Shown: positions 28,685 through 37,586 of the stretch, piece by piece
Layout of the letters: each line of letters begins with the position of its first letter
Position numbering within the stretch: position 1 is the first letter of the stretch
Assembly (NCBI RefSeq): GCF_009728935.1
Contig: NZ_CP034235.1
Span: 1,272,501 to 1,336,500, forward strand
DNA length: 64,000 nt
Direction: 5' to 3'
From: Paenibacillus psychroresistens
Lineage (GTDB): Bacteria; Bacillota; Bacilli; Paenibacillales; NBRC-103111
Position numbers and translations under genes: made by a program
Notes under the pieces: model-generated
Databases searched by the model: none
Seen by the model: only the letters and a program-made list of their open reading frames with translations
Told to the model about the DNA's origin: nothing

Positions 28685-28777
28685 GGCTTTGAAATTCGCA
28701 ATGGGGAATTCAGAATTCTTGTAAGGATAGAAGATGCAGCTGTAATGATATCTTAAAGAGGTTTCTGGATTCCCAAG

Positions 28778-28817
28778 GGTAAACGGCTGCGCCGTCCTTT
28801 TGGACGGTGCGTTTGCC
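28778..28817 (+). other. Strong stem-loop between binding-protein and beta-helix genes
   Basis: GCGCCGTCC (28789-28797) pairs with GGACGGTGC (28802-28810) around TTTT. GGTAAAC (28778-28784) pairs with GTTTGCC (28811-28817) across a 4-nt bulge. The + strand tail is A-rich rather than T-rich, so it is not a classical terminator for this operon. Confidence 0.65.
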
Positions 28818-28889
28818 AAAAAACATCATCCATGAGTATCTAATTATATACTTCTGATATTTTCAAGAATACATGGAGGTGTTTTTTGA

Positions 28890-31643
28890 ATGGCAATACA
28901 ATTCAATTATCCGCGTTGGTTCAAAGAAGGGTTAATGCTGGTGTTGGCGCTGGCTTTTATTTATTTCACCCCTTATTTCATTGCACACGTATCTGCGGCC
29001 AATTACTATGTCAGCCAATCAGGTGGCAGCGACAGCAGCGCTACCCCCAGCAGTTCAGCAACTCCATACAAAACAATTGCCAAATTAAATACAATTACCT
29101 TTGCAGCCGGCGATACGATTTATCTTAAAGCAGGCGATACCTGGGTGGAATCTTTTATTGCCAAAGGCACCGGCAGCTCGAACAATTGGATAACGGTTGA
29201 AAGTTATGGAAGCGGTAACAAACCGGTTCTCTCACCGGGAACATCGGCAGCGTATGCTGTTCAGATGCAAACAAGCAATGCGGGCTGGCGGTTCCGCAAT
29301 CTGTCCATCAACGGGGCGCAAGCCGGGATTTCGTTTCTAAATACCGGCGGAAATCCCGATGGGTTATGGATTGAGAATGTGGATTTTACGGACATTACCA
29401 ATGCACCTGTCTATCCGTCCACAAACGCATCCATTCCAGGCATGCCTTATTCCAATGCTATCGATATCCGGGAAACAACAGGTGTCAATTACTTAACAAA
29501 CGTAACTATTCGGAAGGTGAATGTAACTTACTCAGACGCTGCAATGGATTTACGGGTGGTAAATGGCCTCACAATTGACGGTCTTGTTTCCGATCATACC
29601 TACCGGGAAGGTGTAACTATAGAAAGTACCATAAATGGCTTGCTTAAAAATATGAAAATCACATATGCCGCATATAGGGATGGCATGGCTTGGGGAACAA
29701 CTGGGCTGCAATTCAATGCTTGCAGCAATATCAAAGTGATGGATTCAGAAATTGCCTATACACAGAAGCCGAACAGCTCCCCAGATGGGATAGGCCTGGA
29801 TTTTGAAGCGAATAATGTGAATGTATCTGCTCAAAGATTATATATGCATGATAACCAAGGCTCCGCTTATCTGGTTTATCGCAACACAAGCTGGGGGACT
29901 GATTCGGCCCAAACCAAAACGGATATTACCGATAACCTCATTGTCAATAATGGCTTATATGATTCTAATACTTCTTCCTTCTTGCGGGTATATGAAAATC
30001 ATTATAATACAGGCATAATTAACGGAAATATAATTATTAAGGCTAATTCCGGCCAAACTTTAAACTTTCTCAGTGATGCTTCTCCGCAGAATACATCATT
30101 ATATCCTGTTAGTGCAGCTTATGCTGGCTATCAGTTTACGGCTTCCAACAATGCCATATTAACGGGTGGCACTAACTACTTCGTCACGATTAGTGATTTC
30201 GGAAGTACCGCTAATACAGGAGGAAGCAGCTGCACTGCTGGCAGTAATTGTTGGTCCTATCAGCTGTATAACGGATCAAGTTATTCCAGTCTGGGTTATG
30301 ATTCAACAAATCAGTGGTGGGGAAGCTCCACAGGCTATGTATCGCGTTATGATGAACTGCCTAACAGCACCTCAAGCAACTGGCTGGCCAGGGTTTGGAC
30401 AGCTCCATCGACAGGGACAGTCAGTATTCGCGGAGGTGTTTTCAAGAGCGCCATAGGTGGAGATGGAGTTAAAGCGAAGATTACCAAGAATGGCACTGTA
30501 ATCTGGCCAACAGGCGGTACTCCCCAAACAATTGCTTACAATGACCAGACAGGATACACCACTAATCTCGATTCAATTTCGGTTTCAGCGGGTGATATTA
30601 TCCGTTTTGAGATTAATAATGGCGGCAGCGGCAGCTCGACTAGTGATTTGACCAGTTGGTCTCCCTATTTAGCTTATACAGCATTAAGTGGTGGAGGAAG
30701 CAGTTATCAAGCATCCACAGGCTTCAGCAGCACGCAAGGTGCGAACAATTGGGCTTATCAATATTGGAATGGCAGCTCCTATACCAATATGACTTGGGAT
30801 TCTGGCAACAGCCGTTGGAATAAAAGTGGATCCTACAGTATTGTAAGCGGCGGTTGGCAGCATCCGGACAGCAGTGCCGATTCAGTAAGAAAGTTTACAG
30901 CACCTCAAGCCGGCAATATTACAATTACAGGAACCGTGAAAAAGAATGATACAACAGGCGGTGATGGAGTCAATGTGAAAATTCTGAAGAACGGCACCCA
31001 AATTTGGCCAGCGATAGGTTGGCAAGCGATTGCCTATAATGATGCCACAGGATACAGTGTAAGTGTGAACACTTCAGTTGCAACAAATGATGCAATCTAC
31101 TTTATTGTCAACCAGAATGGCGGCAACGGTAATGACGCAACTGCTTGGGATCCGCTCATTACTTATACAGGTAATAGCTATCAGGCGTCGACAGGTTTCA
31201 GCAGCACACAAGGAACGAATAATTGGTCCTATTCCTACTGGAACGGTAGCGCCTATACCAGCATGACCTGGGATTTGGGCAACAGCCGTTGGAATAAAAG
31301 CGGATCCATCAGTATCGTAAGCGGCGGCTGGCAGCATCCGGACAACAGCGCCGATTCGGTAAGAAAATTTACTTCGCCGCAAGCAGGTACGATAACAATT
31401 ACAGGAACGGTCAAGAAAGGGGATACTTCGGGCGGTGACGGGGTCCAAGTCAAAATCATCAAGAATGGCACCCAAATTTGGCCGGCGAGCGGCTGGCAAG
31501 CCATCGCCTTTAATGACGGCACAGGCTACAGCCTTAATGTAAGTACCTCGGTAGCTGTCAACGATGCAATTTACTTTATAGTTAACCAAAACGGCAATCA
31601 TGATAATGATAATACGTTATGGGATCCGGTCATTTCATATTGA
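28890..31643 (+). CDS. Secreted right-handed beta-helix protein with three C-terminal beta-sandwich modules
   Basis: The protein has 917 residues. A signal peptide runs to about residue 36 ('HVSA-ANYY'). Residues 37-440 form a parallel beta-helix with 'YYVSQSGG', typical of pectate-lyase-like and related glycan-degrading enzymes; the catalytic family cannot be fixed by eye. Three beta-sandwich modules follow (about 445-603, 604-763, 764-917). The last two are nearly identical to each other ('YQASTGFSSTQG' start, 'IVSGGWQHPD' centre) and the first is more diverged. They are presumably carbohydrate-binding. GGAGGTG lies before ATG 28890. It belongs to import operon 2 and probably makes the oligosaccharides that importer 2 takes up. 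Confidence 0.8.
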   Translation: MAIQFNYPRWFKEGLMLVLALAFIYFTPYFIAHVSAANYYVSQSGGSDSSATPSSSATPYKTIAKLNTITFAAGDTIYLKAGDTWVESFIAKGTGSSNNWITVESYGSGNKPVLSPGTSAAYAVQMQTSNAGWRFRNLSINGAQAGISFLNTGGNPDGLWIENVDFTDITNAPVYPSTNASIPGMPYSNAIDIRETTGVNYLTNVTIRKVNVTYSDAAMDLRVVNGLTIDGLVSDHTYREGVTIESTINGLLKNMKITYAAYRDGMAWGTTGLQFNACSNIKVMDSEIAYTQKPNSSPDGIGLDFEANNVNVSAQRLYMHDNQGSAYLVYRNTSWGTDSAQTKTDITDNLIVNNGLYDSNTSSFLRVYENHYNTGIINGNIIIKANSGQTLNFLSDASPQNTSLYPVSAAYAGYQFTASNNAILTGGTNYFVTISDFGSTANTGGSSCTAGSNCWSYQLYNGSSYSSLGYDSTNQWWGSSTGYVSRYDELPNSTSSNWLARVWTAPSTGTVSIRGGVFKSAIGGDGVKAKITKNGTVIWPTGGTPQTIAYNDQTGYTTNLDSISVSAGDIIRFEINNGGSGSSTSDLTSWSPYLAYTALSGGGSSYQASTGFSSTQGANNWAYQYWNGSSYTNMTWDSGNSRWNKSGSYSIVSGGWQHPDSSADSVRKFTAPQAGNITITGTVKKNDTTGGDGVNVKILKNGTQIWPAIGWQAIAYNDATGYSVSVNTSVATNDAIYFIVNQNGGNGNDATAWDPLITYTGNSYQASTGFSSTQGTNNWSYSYWNGSAYTSMTWDLGNSRWNKSGSISIVSGGWQHPDNSADSVRKFTSPQAGTITITGTVKKGDTSGGDGVQVKIIKNGTQIWPASGWQAIAFNDGTGYSLNVSTSVAVNDAIYFIVNQNGNHDNDNTLWDPVISY

Positions 31644-31727
31644 AATAGGTAAGCATCAATAATAACCAGCAGGCAAGTTCAATTCCTTGAGGATTAGCTC
31701 TTGCCTACTAATCCATGGAGGCAGAAG

Positions 31728-33389
31728 ATGAAACCATTTCAAACGCGCATCGGCATTCAAAGCAGTGTTATGGCATGGGATGATCCCTGGCATGAAGCCG
31801 CATGCAAACATTTAATGCGCACAGGCGAAGGGAAATGGTTTCCCTCTCAAGACCATACACCAAGCAAAGCTGAGCTATTCAGCTTGATTAAGAGCTTGGG
31901 TGCTGATTTTTATTTGCATTCCGTGATGCCAAACGATGATGAAATCGAACAATTTATTGACGATATCAGCCAAGCGGATATTGATTTTATGCTGAATAAT
32001 GAGTTTGGCGTTATTAACGGCCCCTATCTGGAGGGCACCAATCGTTACGATGTATCGGCAGCAAGTGTCGACCGTGCGGTACAGAGCGGTAAGTTCCTCG
32101 GATTAATTTATGATGAAACGGAGCATCTGCAATTGCATCCGAATCAATACAGACGCATGTATCCTAAGGAAATGGCTAAAGGAACTAGGCATCAGTGGAC
32201 CTCAACAGAAGGCAAGAGCCTTCAGCAGGTGGAGGATGAGGTAGCGGCGGCGGTCCACAGACAAACCGAGCTTTACGGACAAGAGGCACCCATGTACAGC
32301 GAGCAGGTTTTTCCGGTAATGTATCATACTTTATCCAGGGGAGGGATGAACCCTTGCCCCAAGGTGCTTAAAGAGGAATTTCAATCGCTTCAGCTGAGTA
32401 CAGCCCTCGGTGCCGCGAAGCAATATAAGCGCCAAATGGGTATTTGTGTTGATTTATGGGGTCCGGATGTGGGCAGCTGGTTTACGAGATTATGGGGTTT
32501 TCCAGGGCATTCTCCGCGGGAATATCAATCGGCGCTGGAAATGGCCTACCTTATGGGACCTGCCATGATGTTTACGGAAAACATTGACCCGCTGGCTGTA
32601 TTTCAGAAGAATGGCTTTATGAAAACGGAGTTTGGTGATATTTTTGAACAATTTATTAAAAAATTTGTGCCAGAGCATCCGCGTTATTACGATCATTCCA
32701 TGATTGAGCCGGACATAGTCCTGATTCGCTCCGATGATACTGACATTGCGCTTACTCCAGCCAGCGGCGTTGCTTCAGTAGGTGGGCAGCTGTTTGGGAG
32801 TGCTGATCTGCCCGGCAACATGATGAGTCAAAGCGCGTTTCAAGCCTTTCATCTTCTTAGTCGAGGAAGCCTGCCTGCCAATGGAAATACTTTTTTTCTG
32901 CCGCAGTATGAGTATCCAGCATCGAGGTATAGCCGAAATGAGCTCACCCTGCAAGAGCTACCGCTTCATACTGGTATTGAAAAAGGGAATGAAACTAAAG
33001 TACATGGTCTTTTTTATCCGCTTAACAATGTTGCTGTTTATGATGAGCATGTCGATGGCAGCACACTGGGAACCCCTAAGCTGATTATTATAGCCGGGAG
33101 CCGTATGACTGGAGCTTGTTTGAAATCTGTAAGCCAGAAGGTAAGGGAAGGGGCGGTTTGTGTGGCAGCTGAATGGCTCATGCCGGAAGGCTTCCGCACG
33201 AGCAGAAGCGATGGCCTTGGCCGTTGGATTATTACGAAAGACTTTCTGGATGGAACAGTTGCAGAGCAGGTAGAACCTTTTCTTGGTGAGCGGAACTGCT
33301 GGAGGCAGCGGTTTGGCGAATATGAGGTGAGTTTCTATAACGATAATAAAGATGGAATAACATTGACTCATTCAACGAAAAGGAGCTAA
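31728..33389 (+). CDS. Unknown cytoplasmic protein, putative (beta/alpha)8 glycosidase, paralogue A
   Basis: I do not recognise the family. The start is ATG 31728 after GGAGGC (an upstream in-frame ATG has no site). The 553 residues have no signal peptide. The first ~350 look like an alternating beta/alpha barrel, with acidic residues at strand ends: D129-E130 with E132-H133 ('YDETEH'), E192 ('SEQVFPV'), D242 ('VDLWG') and E284 ('FTENI'). The C-terminal part (about 430-500) has a glutamine-amidotransferase-like fold pattern, as in GH42 beta-galactosidases. The next gene, 4 bp away, is a paralogue sharing all these positions. A glycosidase acting on imported sugars is inferred, not shown. Confidence 0.65.
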   Translation: MKPFQTRIGIQSSVMAWDDPWHEAACKHLMRTGEGKWFPSQDHTPSKAELFSLIKSLGADFYLHSVMPNDDEIEQFIDDISQADIDFMLNNEFGVINGPYLEGTNRYDVSAASVDRAVQSGKFLGLIYDETEHLQLHPNQYRRMYPKEMAKGTRHQWTSTEGKSLQQVEDEVAAAVHRQTELYGQEAPMYSEQVFPVMYHTLSRGGMNPCPKVLKEEFQSLQLSTALGAAKQYKRQMGICVDLWGPDVGSWFTRLWGFPGHSPREYQSALEMAYLMGPAMMFTENIDPLAVFQKNGFMKTEFGDIFEQFIKKFVPEHPRYYDHSMIEPDIVLIRSDDTDIALTPASGVASVGGQLFGSADLPGNMMSQSAFQAFHLLSRGSLPANGNTFFLPQYEYPASRYSRNELTLQELPLHTGIEKGNETKVHGLFYPLNNVAVYDEHVDGSTLGTPKLIIIAGSRMTGACLKSVSQKVREGAVCVAAEWLMPEGFRTSRSDGLGRWIITKDFLDGTVAEQVEPFLGERNCWRQRFGEYEVSFYNDNKDGITLTHSTKRS

Positions 33390-33393
33390 GTTT

Positions 33394-34992
33394 GTGAAAA
33401 ATTTTTTTATAGGCGTCGATAATGCAGGTGAAGCATTTGTAGACCGGCTTTGTGGAAAAACGGTATTTCAGGATCCATTATGGATTCAAACTCTTAGGCT
33501 CCTGGGGGTGGAATTTGTCATTTTTCATTATGATCCGGATGGAACCCGCGAGGAGCAATTTGCCTTTTTAAGCCAGCTTGCAGAAGTGTTCGAGGCGGAG
33601 GGTATGCAATTTATTCTGAATACAGAAGGCGCAAACTGGTTGGACCAATCTGTGGATCAAGAGGGCTGGGATTGGCATCAAGGGGAAGACGGCCTGCATT
33701 ATTTTCAATTTAAGGCTGGAATACTGGAGTCTATAAGCCATTCTCCGGCTTTCGCAGGAGTGATGCTTGATGAAGCCGAGCATATGCAGCTTCACCGGGG
33801 ATGGATTTGGGAAGGGGGCAGTCCCGAGTTCGATGGAAGCGGAAGTGTAGAAGGGGCTGTTAATAAGCTGGACCGTGTTTTTCTGGGAGAAACTACCGGG
33901 AAAACCTTCTATGAGGCAGAGCAGACCGTTCGGGCGAATGGGATAAAGCTTGTAAACAAGCTCCATGAAAGGGGGGTGCCCCGTGTCCTCACAGAGCATG
34001 TATTCCCTGTCTTGCTTCATTGTTATGCTGAATCGGGGATGACCGCGGTGTTTAAACAAATGAAGGAAGGCTGGACATCGGTTTGGGCAGCCTTGGCCCT
34101 GGGAGCGGCTTTGCAATATGACAGGGAGTTATGGACATGTCTGGATCTATGGTTTCGTGACCAGTATCCAGGACATTCGCCGCAGGAGCTGCAAAGCAAT
34201 CTACTGTTTGGCTATTGGATGGGGGTAGACCGGTTATATGTGGAGAATCTGAATTTTCAGGGCAGCCTGGCAGAAATTATCCAAGAAGAAGGGAAGGAGC
34301 AAATTAGGCTTAGCCCGTGGGGTGAACAGTTGCAATGGTTTACACGTGACTATTTGCCAAGCCATCCGCGTAAGTATACATTTCGTGAGCTTCGTCCGGA
34401 AATTGCCATTATTCGTTTCGATGATACCTGTTTCGGACAACAGAATGATCCCTTTTGGCCCGATTGGCTATACGGCTCGAAAACTTTGAAATCAACGGAT
34501 GTCAACACTCATTGGTTGAAAATATGGCATCTCCTCTCCCACGGAACTATACCGGAAAATGGTTTATCCTGGAATCATGCAAGTTATAGTGAAACTCCAC
34601 ATGCTTCTTTTGCTCCAATGAACGGAGTTGTTGTATTTGACCATAAAGTGCAACGAATACATCTTGAAACTTTGCGCCTTGTGTTTCTCAGCGGGATAGG
34701 AATCAGTTCGGAAACAATCAGTGATTTGGCTTTATTTGTAGATGAAGGTCTTATTGTCCTCACTCCTCCGGAGCTGGCCCCTGAATTTGTGGGATCCTTA
34801 TATAACGGGGGTACAAAGGTTATTAGAAGTGGAAGAGGGAAATGGATTTTAACGGATCAAGTGCTTTCAACGGAAGTGCGGGAAGAGGTTAACTCTTTTC
34901 TTGGTAAACCTGACGAAATAAGCTACAGGTTCGGAGAAGAGCACATCGTATTCAAGATACACGCTGGAGATAAATTAGAGATAAACCTGTGA
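33394..34992 (+). CDS. Unknown cytoplasmic protein, putative (beta/alpha)8 glycosidase, paralogue B
   Basis: The protein has 532 residues, starting at GTG 33394 eight bases after AAAAGGAG, which lies inside the end of paralogue A. The acidic set is conserved in order and spacing: D126-E127 with E129-H130 ('LDEAEH'), E201 ('TEHVFPV'), D251 ('LDLWF') and E284 ('YVENL'), with 'PGHSP' shared too. The rest has diverged strongly, so the two enzymes may act on different linkages of the same glycan. No signal peptide is seen. It is the last gene of import operon 2. Confidence 0.65.
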   Translation: MKNFFIGVDNAGEAFVDRLCGKTVFQDPLWIQTLRLLGVEFVIFHYDPDGTREEQFAFLSQLAEVFEAEGMQFILNTEGANWLDQSVDQEGWDWHQGEDGLHYFQFKAGILESISHSPAFAGVMLDEAEHMQLHRGWIWEGGSPEFDGSGSVEGAVNKLDRVFLGETTGKTFYEAEQTVRANGIKLVNKLHERGVPRVLTEHVFPVLLHCYAESGMTAVFKQMKEGWTSVWAALALGAALQYDRELWTCLDLWFRDQYPGHSPQELQSNLLFGYWMGVDRLYVENLNFQGSLAEIIQEEGKEQIRLSPWGEQLQWFTRDYLPSHPRKYTFRELRPEIAIIRFDDTCFGQQNDPFWPDWLYGSKTLKSTDVNTHWLKIWHLLSHGTIPENGLSWNHASYSETPHASFAPMNGVVVFDHKVQRIHLETLRLVFLSGIGISSETISDLALFVDEGLIVLTPPELAPEFVGSLYNGGTKVIRSGRGKWILTDQVLSTEVREEVNSFLGKPDEISYRFGEEHIVFKIHAGDKLEINL

Positions 34993-35019
34993 AGGTCCGC
35001 TTATTATGCAAGGAAATAA

Positions 35020-35061
35020 CCCGGGGTTAGCAAACAGTTAGAGCTCAGAGAGAACCCCGGG
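35020..35061. terminator. Hairpin between convergent genes
   Basis: CCCGGGGTT (35020-35028) pairs with AACCCCGGG (35053-35061). It lies between the ends of two convergent genes, so it could stop transcription from both sides, but neither side has a clear U-run. Confidence 0.5.
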
Positions 35062-35084
35062 GACTATCGTTAATATCAATCATT

Positions 35085-35906
35085 TCAATGAGGAGCTCCT
35101 GCAAATTCCACACCGCAAGGTCCGCCATTTTCATTTCTCGCTCTATTCACAACCTCACCTTGCCCATTGTAGAGATCATCGCTGATGTGTTTGCCTATAC
35201 TTAGTATGGAGGCACCGACATAATGGCATATGAAGGAGCGGCGGAAGCGGGTTTTCGAATAATTGGGCAAAGAACCGTGAATGGTGCTCCCATTAAAAAA
35301 CAGGACGTCCCCAGGCTCCAAGTTGGCTGGAACCACAATGCTTCCTTCCGGAAGATCTACTTCATCGCGAAAAAAGGATTTGGTTGAATCAGCCTCATGC
35401 GGGCATTGTATGTCCAGATGCTGGGTGCGGGGGACAACACGCAGTCCGCCATTTTCCTCGTCAGCAGCATCAATTGCAATCCAGGCCGCAATACAGGATC
35501 CAGGCTCTACCTTCAAATAATAGTTGTCCTGGTGCAGTGCTTGGCCTCTGCTGCCCGGTGGTTTAAAATAAAACATGCTTTGGGCCGACAGAGGCTCATC
35601 CTCCAACAGCTCCTCTATTATTCCAAGTACATGGGTTTGAAGCATGTACTTTTTGGCTGCCTCACTTATTCGATGCGGGTACAGGATTCTTGGATAAAGC
35701 CTCAAAGGATCACCTTGGGCCTCCGCTTCAGATTCGGGCTCAAAATAACCAGGGATGGTTCCTCCCGCATAAATATTCATAAAAGTCTTCTTAATATCCG
35801 CTACCTCGCCTGAAGAAAACACACCTTTTACAATAAGGTATCCTTGCTCGGTAAATTGTTGTTTTTGCTCTTCGTTTAATTTGTTTTTATCTAGTGACAC
35901 CGACAT
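35085..35906 (-). CDS. PhyH-type Fe(II)/2-oxoglutarate-dependent dioxygenase
   Basis: This is a second phytanoyl-CoA dioxygenase-family enzyme, 273 residues. The iron ligands are H125-x-D127 ('LHQDNYY') and H210 ('GSTIHGSLP'); R220 is a good candidate for the 2-oxoglutarate ligand. It differs clearly from the enzyme at 12.3 kb. It is divergent from an AraC regulator with a palindrome in the shared promoter, so it is probably controlled by it. The substrate is unknown. Confidence 0.85.
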   Translation of the reverse strand: MSVSLDKNKLNEEQKQQFTEQGYLIVKGVFSSGEVADIKKTFMNIYAGGTIPGYFEPESEAEAQGDPLRLYPRILYPHRISEAAKKYMLQTHVLGIIEELLEDEPLSAQSMFYFKPPGSRGQALHQDNYYLKVEPGSCIAAWIAIDAADEENGGLRVVPRTQHLDIQCPHEADSTKSFFRDEVDLPEGSIVVPANLEPGDVLFFNGSTIHGSLPNYSKTRFRRSFICHYVGASILSIGKHISDDLYNGQGEVVNRARNENGGPCGVEFAGAPH

Positions 35907-35931
35907 TTCAACACCTCTTTGTTGGAATAAT

Positions 35932-35960
35932 GATATACTCTTATTTTATAATAAGAGCAA
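35932..35960 (-). promoter_or_regulatory. Promoter of the PhyH gene with a palindrome in its spacer
   Basis: On the minus strand TTGCTC (35960-35955), 17 bp, TATATC (35937-35932). The spacer is filled by the perfect inverted repeat CTCTTATT-TTAT-AATAAGAG (35938-35957), a likely operator for the divergent AraC regulator. Confidence 0.5.
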
Positions 35961-36037
35961 GCTGAAATAAATGAAGGTGTTTGCTAAATACTTGCACAAT
36001 TCTGCTAATTGATTGTTAGAGGAGGTGTATTGAACCA

Positions 36038-36874
36038 GTGAATCATAATTTATTTCATTATGATACAGAAACGTCAATTCCGGGTTTAGGGATTTTGCTG
36101 GCCGATTACTATTGCAAGTCATATGGTTTCCAGGGTCACCGTTCCGAGGGGACGAAGGATTGGTTAATGATTTACACGGTTTCAGGTGAAGGATCCTTTC
36201 GGGTTGATCGTGAAGTTCGTATTTGCAAGGAACACGATCTGGTCATTCTATCTCCAGGAATCCCGCATCATTACGTGGCTAATGAAGGGAGGGATTGGGA
36301 GATTCTCTGGGTCCATTTCATTCCGTTGCCCGAATGGAACACATGGCTGCAGCTTCCAAGGACTGCCGAGGGTTTAATCTATATACACATCAATGAAGAA
36401 ATAGCGGAGGAGAGATTAGAGCGAACCTTTCAGCGATTAATCCAGGATTCTCGGGGCTCGGGAAAAGCTGAACAGGAGCTGGCGAAGCTGGCGCTGGCAG
36501 AAATGCTAATCCTGATTTATCAGGTAAGTGTCAAGGAAAATAGATCCGGGCTATTGGATACAAGAATCGAGAAAGCAATCCATTATTTAACAGAGCATTT
36601 GGCAAACAAGCATGTTCTGGGACAGCTCGCACTTAGGGTGGAATTATCTGAATCGCGGTTTAGCCATTTGTTGAAAGAACAGACAGGAGAAAGCTTCATT
36701 GAACTGCTGGTGAAACTGAGGCTTCAGCGGGCAGTTAAGCTGCTGCAGCTAACAACCAGGCAGATCAAGGAGATTGCCTTTGAGGTTGGATTTGAATCGG
36801 CTTATTATTTTACCCGGAGGTTCACCAGGCAGTTCGGAATCAGCCCGAGGGAATACCGCAGGCAATTGCCATAA
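36038..36874 (+). CDS. AraC-family transcriptional regulator
   Basis: The protein has 278 residues. A cupin-type N-terminal effector domain ('LVILSPGIPHHYVANEG') is followed by an AraC double helix-turn-helix ('LGQLALRVELSESRFSHLL', 'IKEIAFEVGFESAYYFTRRF') ending 'GISPREYRRQLP'. It starts with GTG 36038 after GAGGAGG. It diverges from the PhyH dioxygenase gene and probably senses a sugar. Confidence 0.9.
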   Translation: MNHNLFHYDTETSIPGLGILLADYYCKSYGFQGHRSEGTKDWLMIYTVSGEGSFRVDREVRICKEHDLVILSPGIPHHYVANEGRDWEILWVHFIPLPEWNTWLQLPRTAEGLIYIHINEEIAEERLERTFQRLIQDSRGSGKAEQELAKLALAEMLILIYQVSVKENRSGLLDTRIEKAIHYLTEHLANKHVLGQLALRVELSESRFSHLLKEQTGESFIELLVKLRLQRAVKLLQLTTRQIKEIAFEVGFESAYYFTRRFTRQFGISPREYRRQLP

Positions 36875-36885
36875 TAAGCTAGCAA

Positions 36886-36960
36886 AAATGCACTCCCAAT
36901 AATATTCATCGGTTTCACCCCTAGGGCTGTTTTACAATGGCTAATATAAAGAGTGCATTT
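36886..36960. repeat. 10-bp inverted repeat, 75 bp span
   Basis: AAATGCACTC (36886-36895) and GAGTGCATTT (36951-36960) are perfectly complementary. The right copy abuts the end of the decayed sulfate-binding-protein gene. It could be that gene's terminator on the minus strand, or a scar. Confidence 0.45.
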
Positions 36961-37274
36961 CAAAGTGCTAGAATTGCTTGACTAGGTTGTGGAGTATTTC
37001 TCTTAACCAACTGGTCAAAAATACCGCCATCTGCAAAGTGAGCCTTCTGCAAATCGTCCCAGCCTCCAGAATGGTCATCAACAGTAAGTAAGGTAACATC
37101 AGGGAATTGCACAACAAATTGCTCTGTAACTGAAGCGAGCCTTGGCCTATAGTAGTTTTTGGTAGCTATCGTTTGCGCTTCTTCGGTATACAGGTAATTT
37201 AAGTAAGCAGCTGCTTCAGAGGTTCCATCCTTATCTGCAAACGAATCGACAACAGAAACAATCGGCTTTCAAAG
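36960..37274 (-). pseudogene. C-terminal remnant of a sulfate-binding protein
   Basis: Minus-strand translation gives the end of a periplasmic sulfate-binding-type protein: 'PIVSVVDSFADKDGTSEAA', 'YLYTEEAQTIATKNYYRPR', and 'FADGGIFDQL', then a TGA at 36962-36960. The N-terminal two thirds are gone and a stop precedes the fragment at its 5' end. No other sulfate-transport gene is nearby. Confidence 0.8.
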
Positions 37275-37299
37275 TATTTTGTTCTTACCTTATTTTTCT

Positions 37300-37585
37300 C
37301 ATTCGTCATTGTTGGGAAATTAATTTTGATCATTTTCAAAAATGATCATAGACTGGCAAACGAATGGATTCATTTCTTCCATGGTGAATCGATTTCATGG
37401 TATACCGAGCCTCAACATTGGGTCAAAATCATTATATCTCCAGTATCTGGAAGGACGTCGATTATATCGTCATTATTTATCTAGCTACAATTACAGGGAT
37501 AGATGAAGAGATGCTGGAGGCAGCATCATTAGATGTAGCAACCCGCTTACAAAAGAGATCCGCTATATTTTGCTTCCCAACAATC
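37300..37585 (+). pseudogene. Frameshifted remnant of a sugar ABC permease
   Basis: One frame gives 'ISWYTEPQHWVKIII' and the next gives 'IWKDVDYIVIIYLATITGID', then 'EEMLEAASLDVATRLQK', the family's EAA loop. A frameshift near 37430 separates them. Neither N- nor C-terminal parts remain. It is a decayed permease unrelated to the intact ones by position. Confidence 0.7.
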
Positions 37586-37586
37586 A

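Noticed and set aside
31074..31601. Minus-strand open frame of 175 codons inside the second beta-helix gene
   Set aside because: It has no start signal or homology pattern, and the plus-strand frame encodes clear repeated beta-sandwich modules.
33568..34116. Minus-strand open frame of 182 codons inside paralogue B
   Set aside because: It is the shadow of the plus-strand coding sequence, with no ribosome site and an odd composition.
36886..36960. Insertion-sequence or MITE ends
   Set aside because: The 10-bp inverted repeat lacks flanking target duplications and any transposase sequence. A terminator or scar is a simpler reading.
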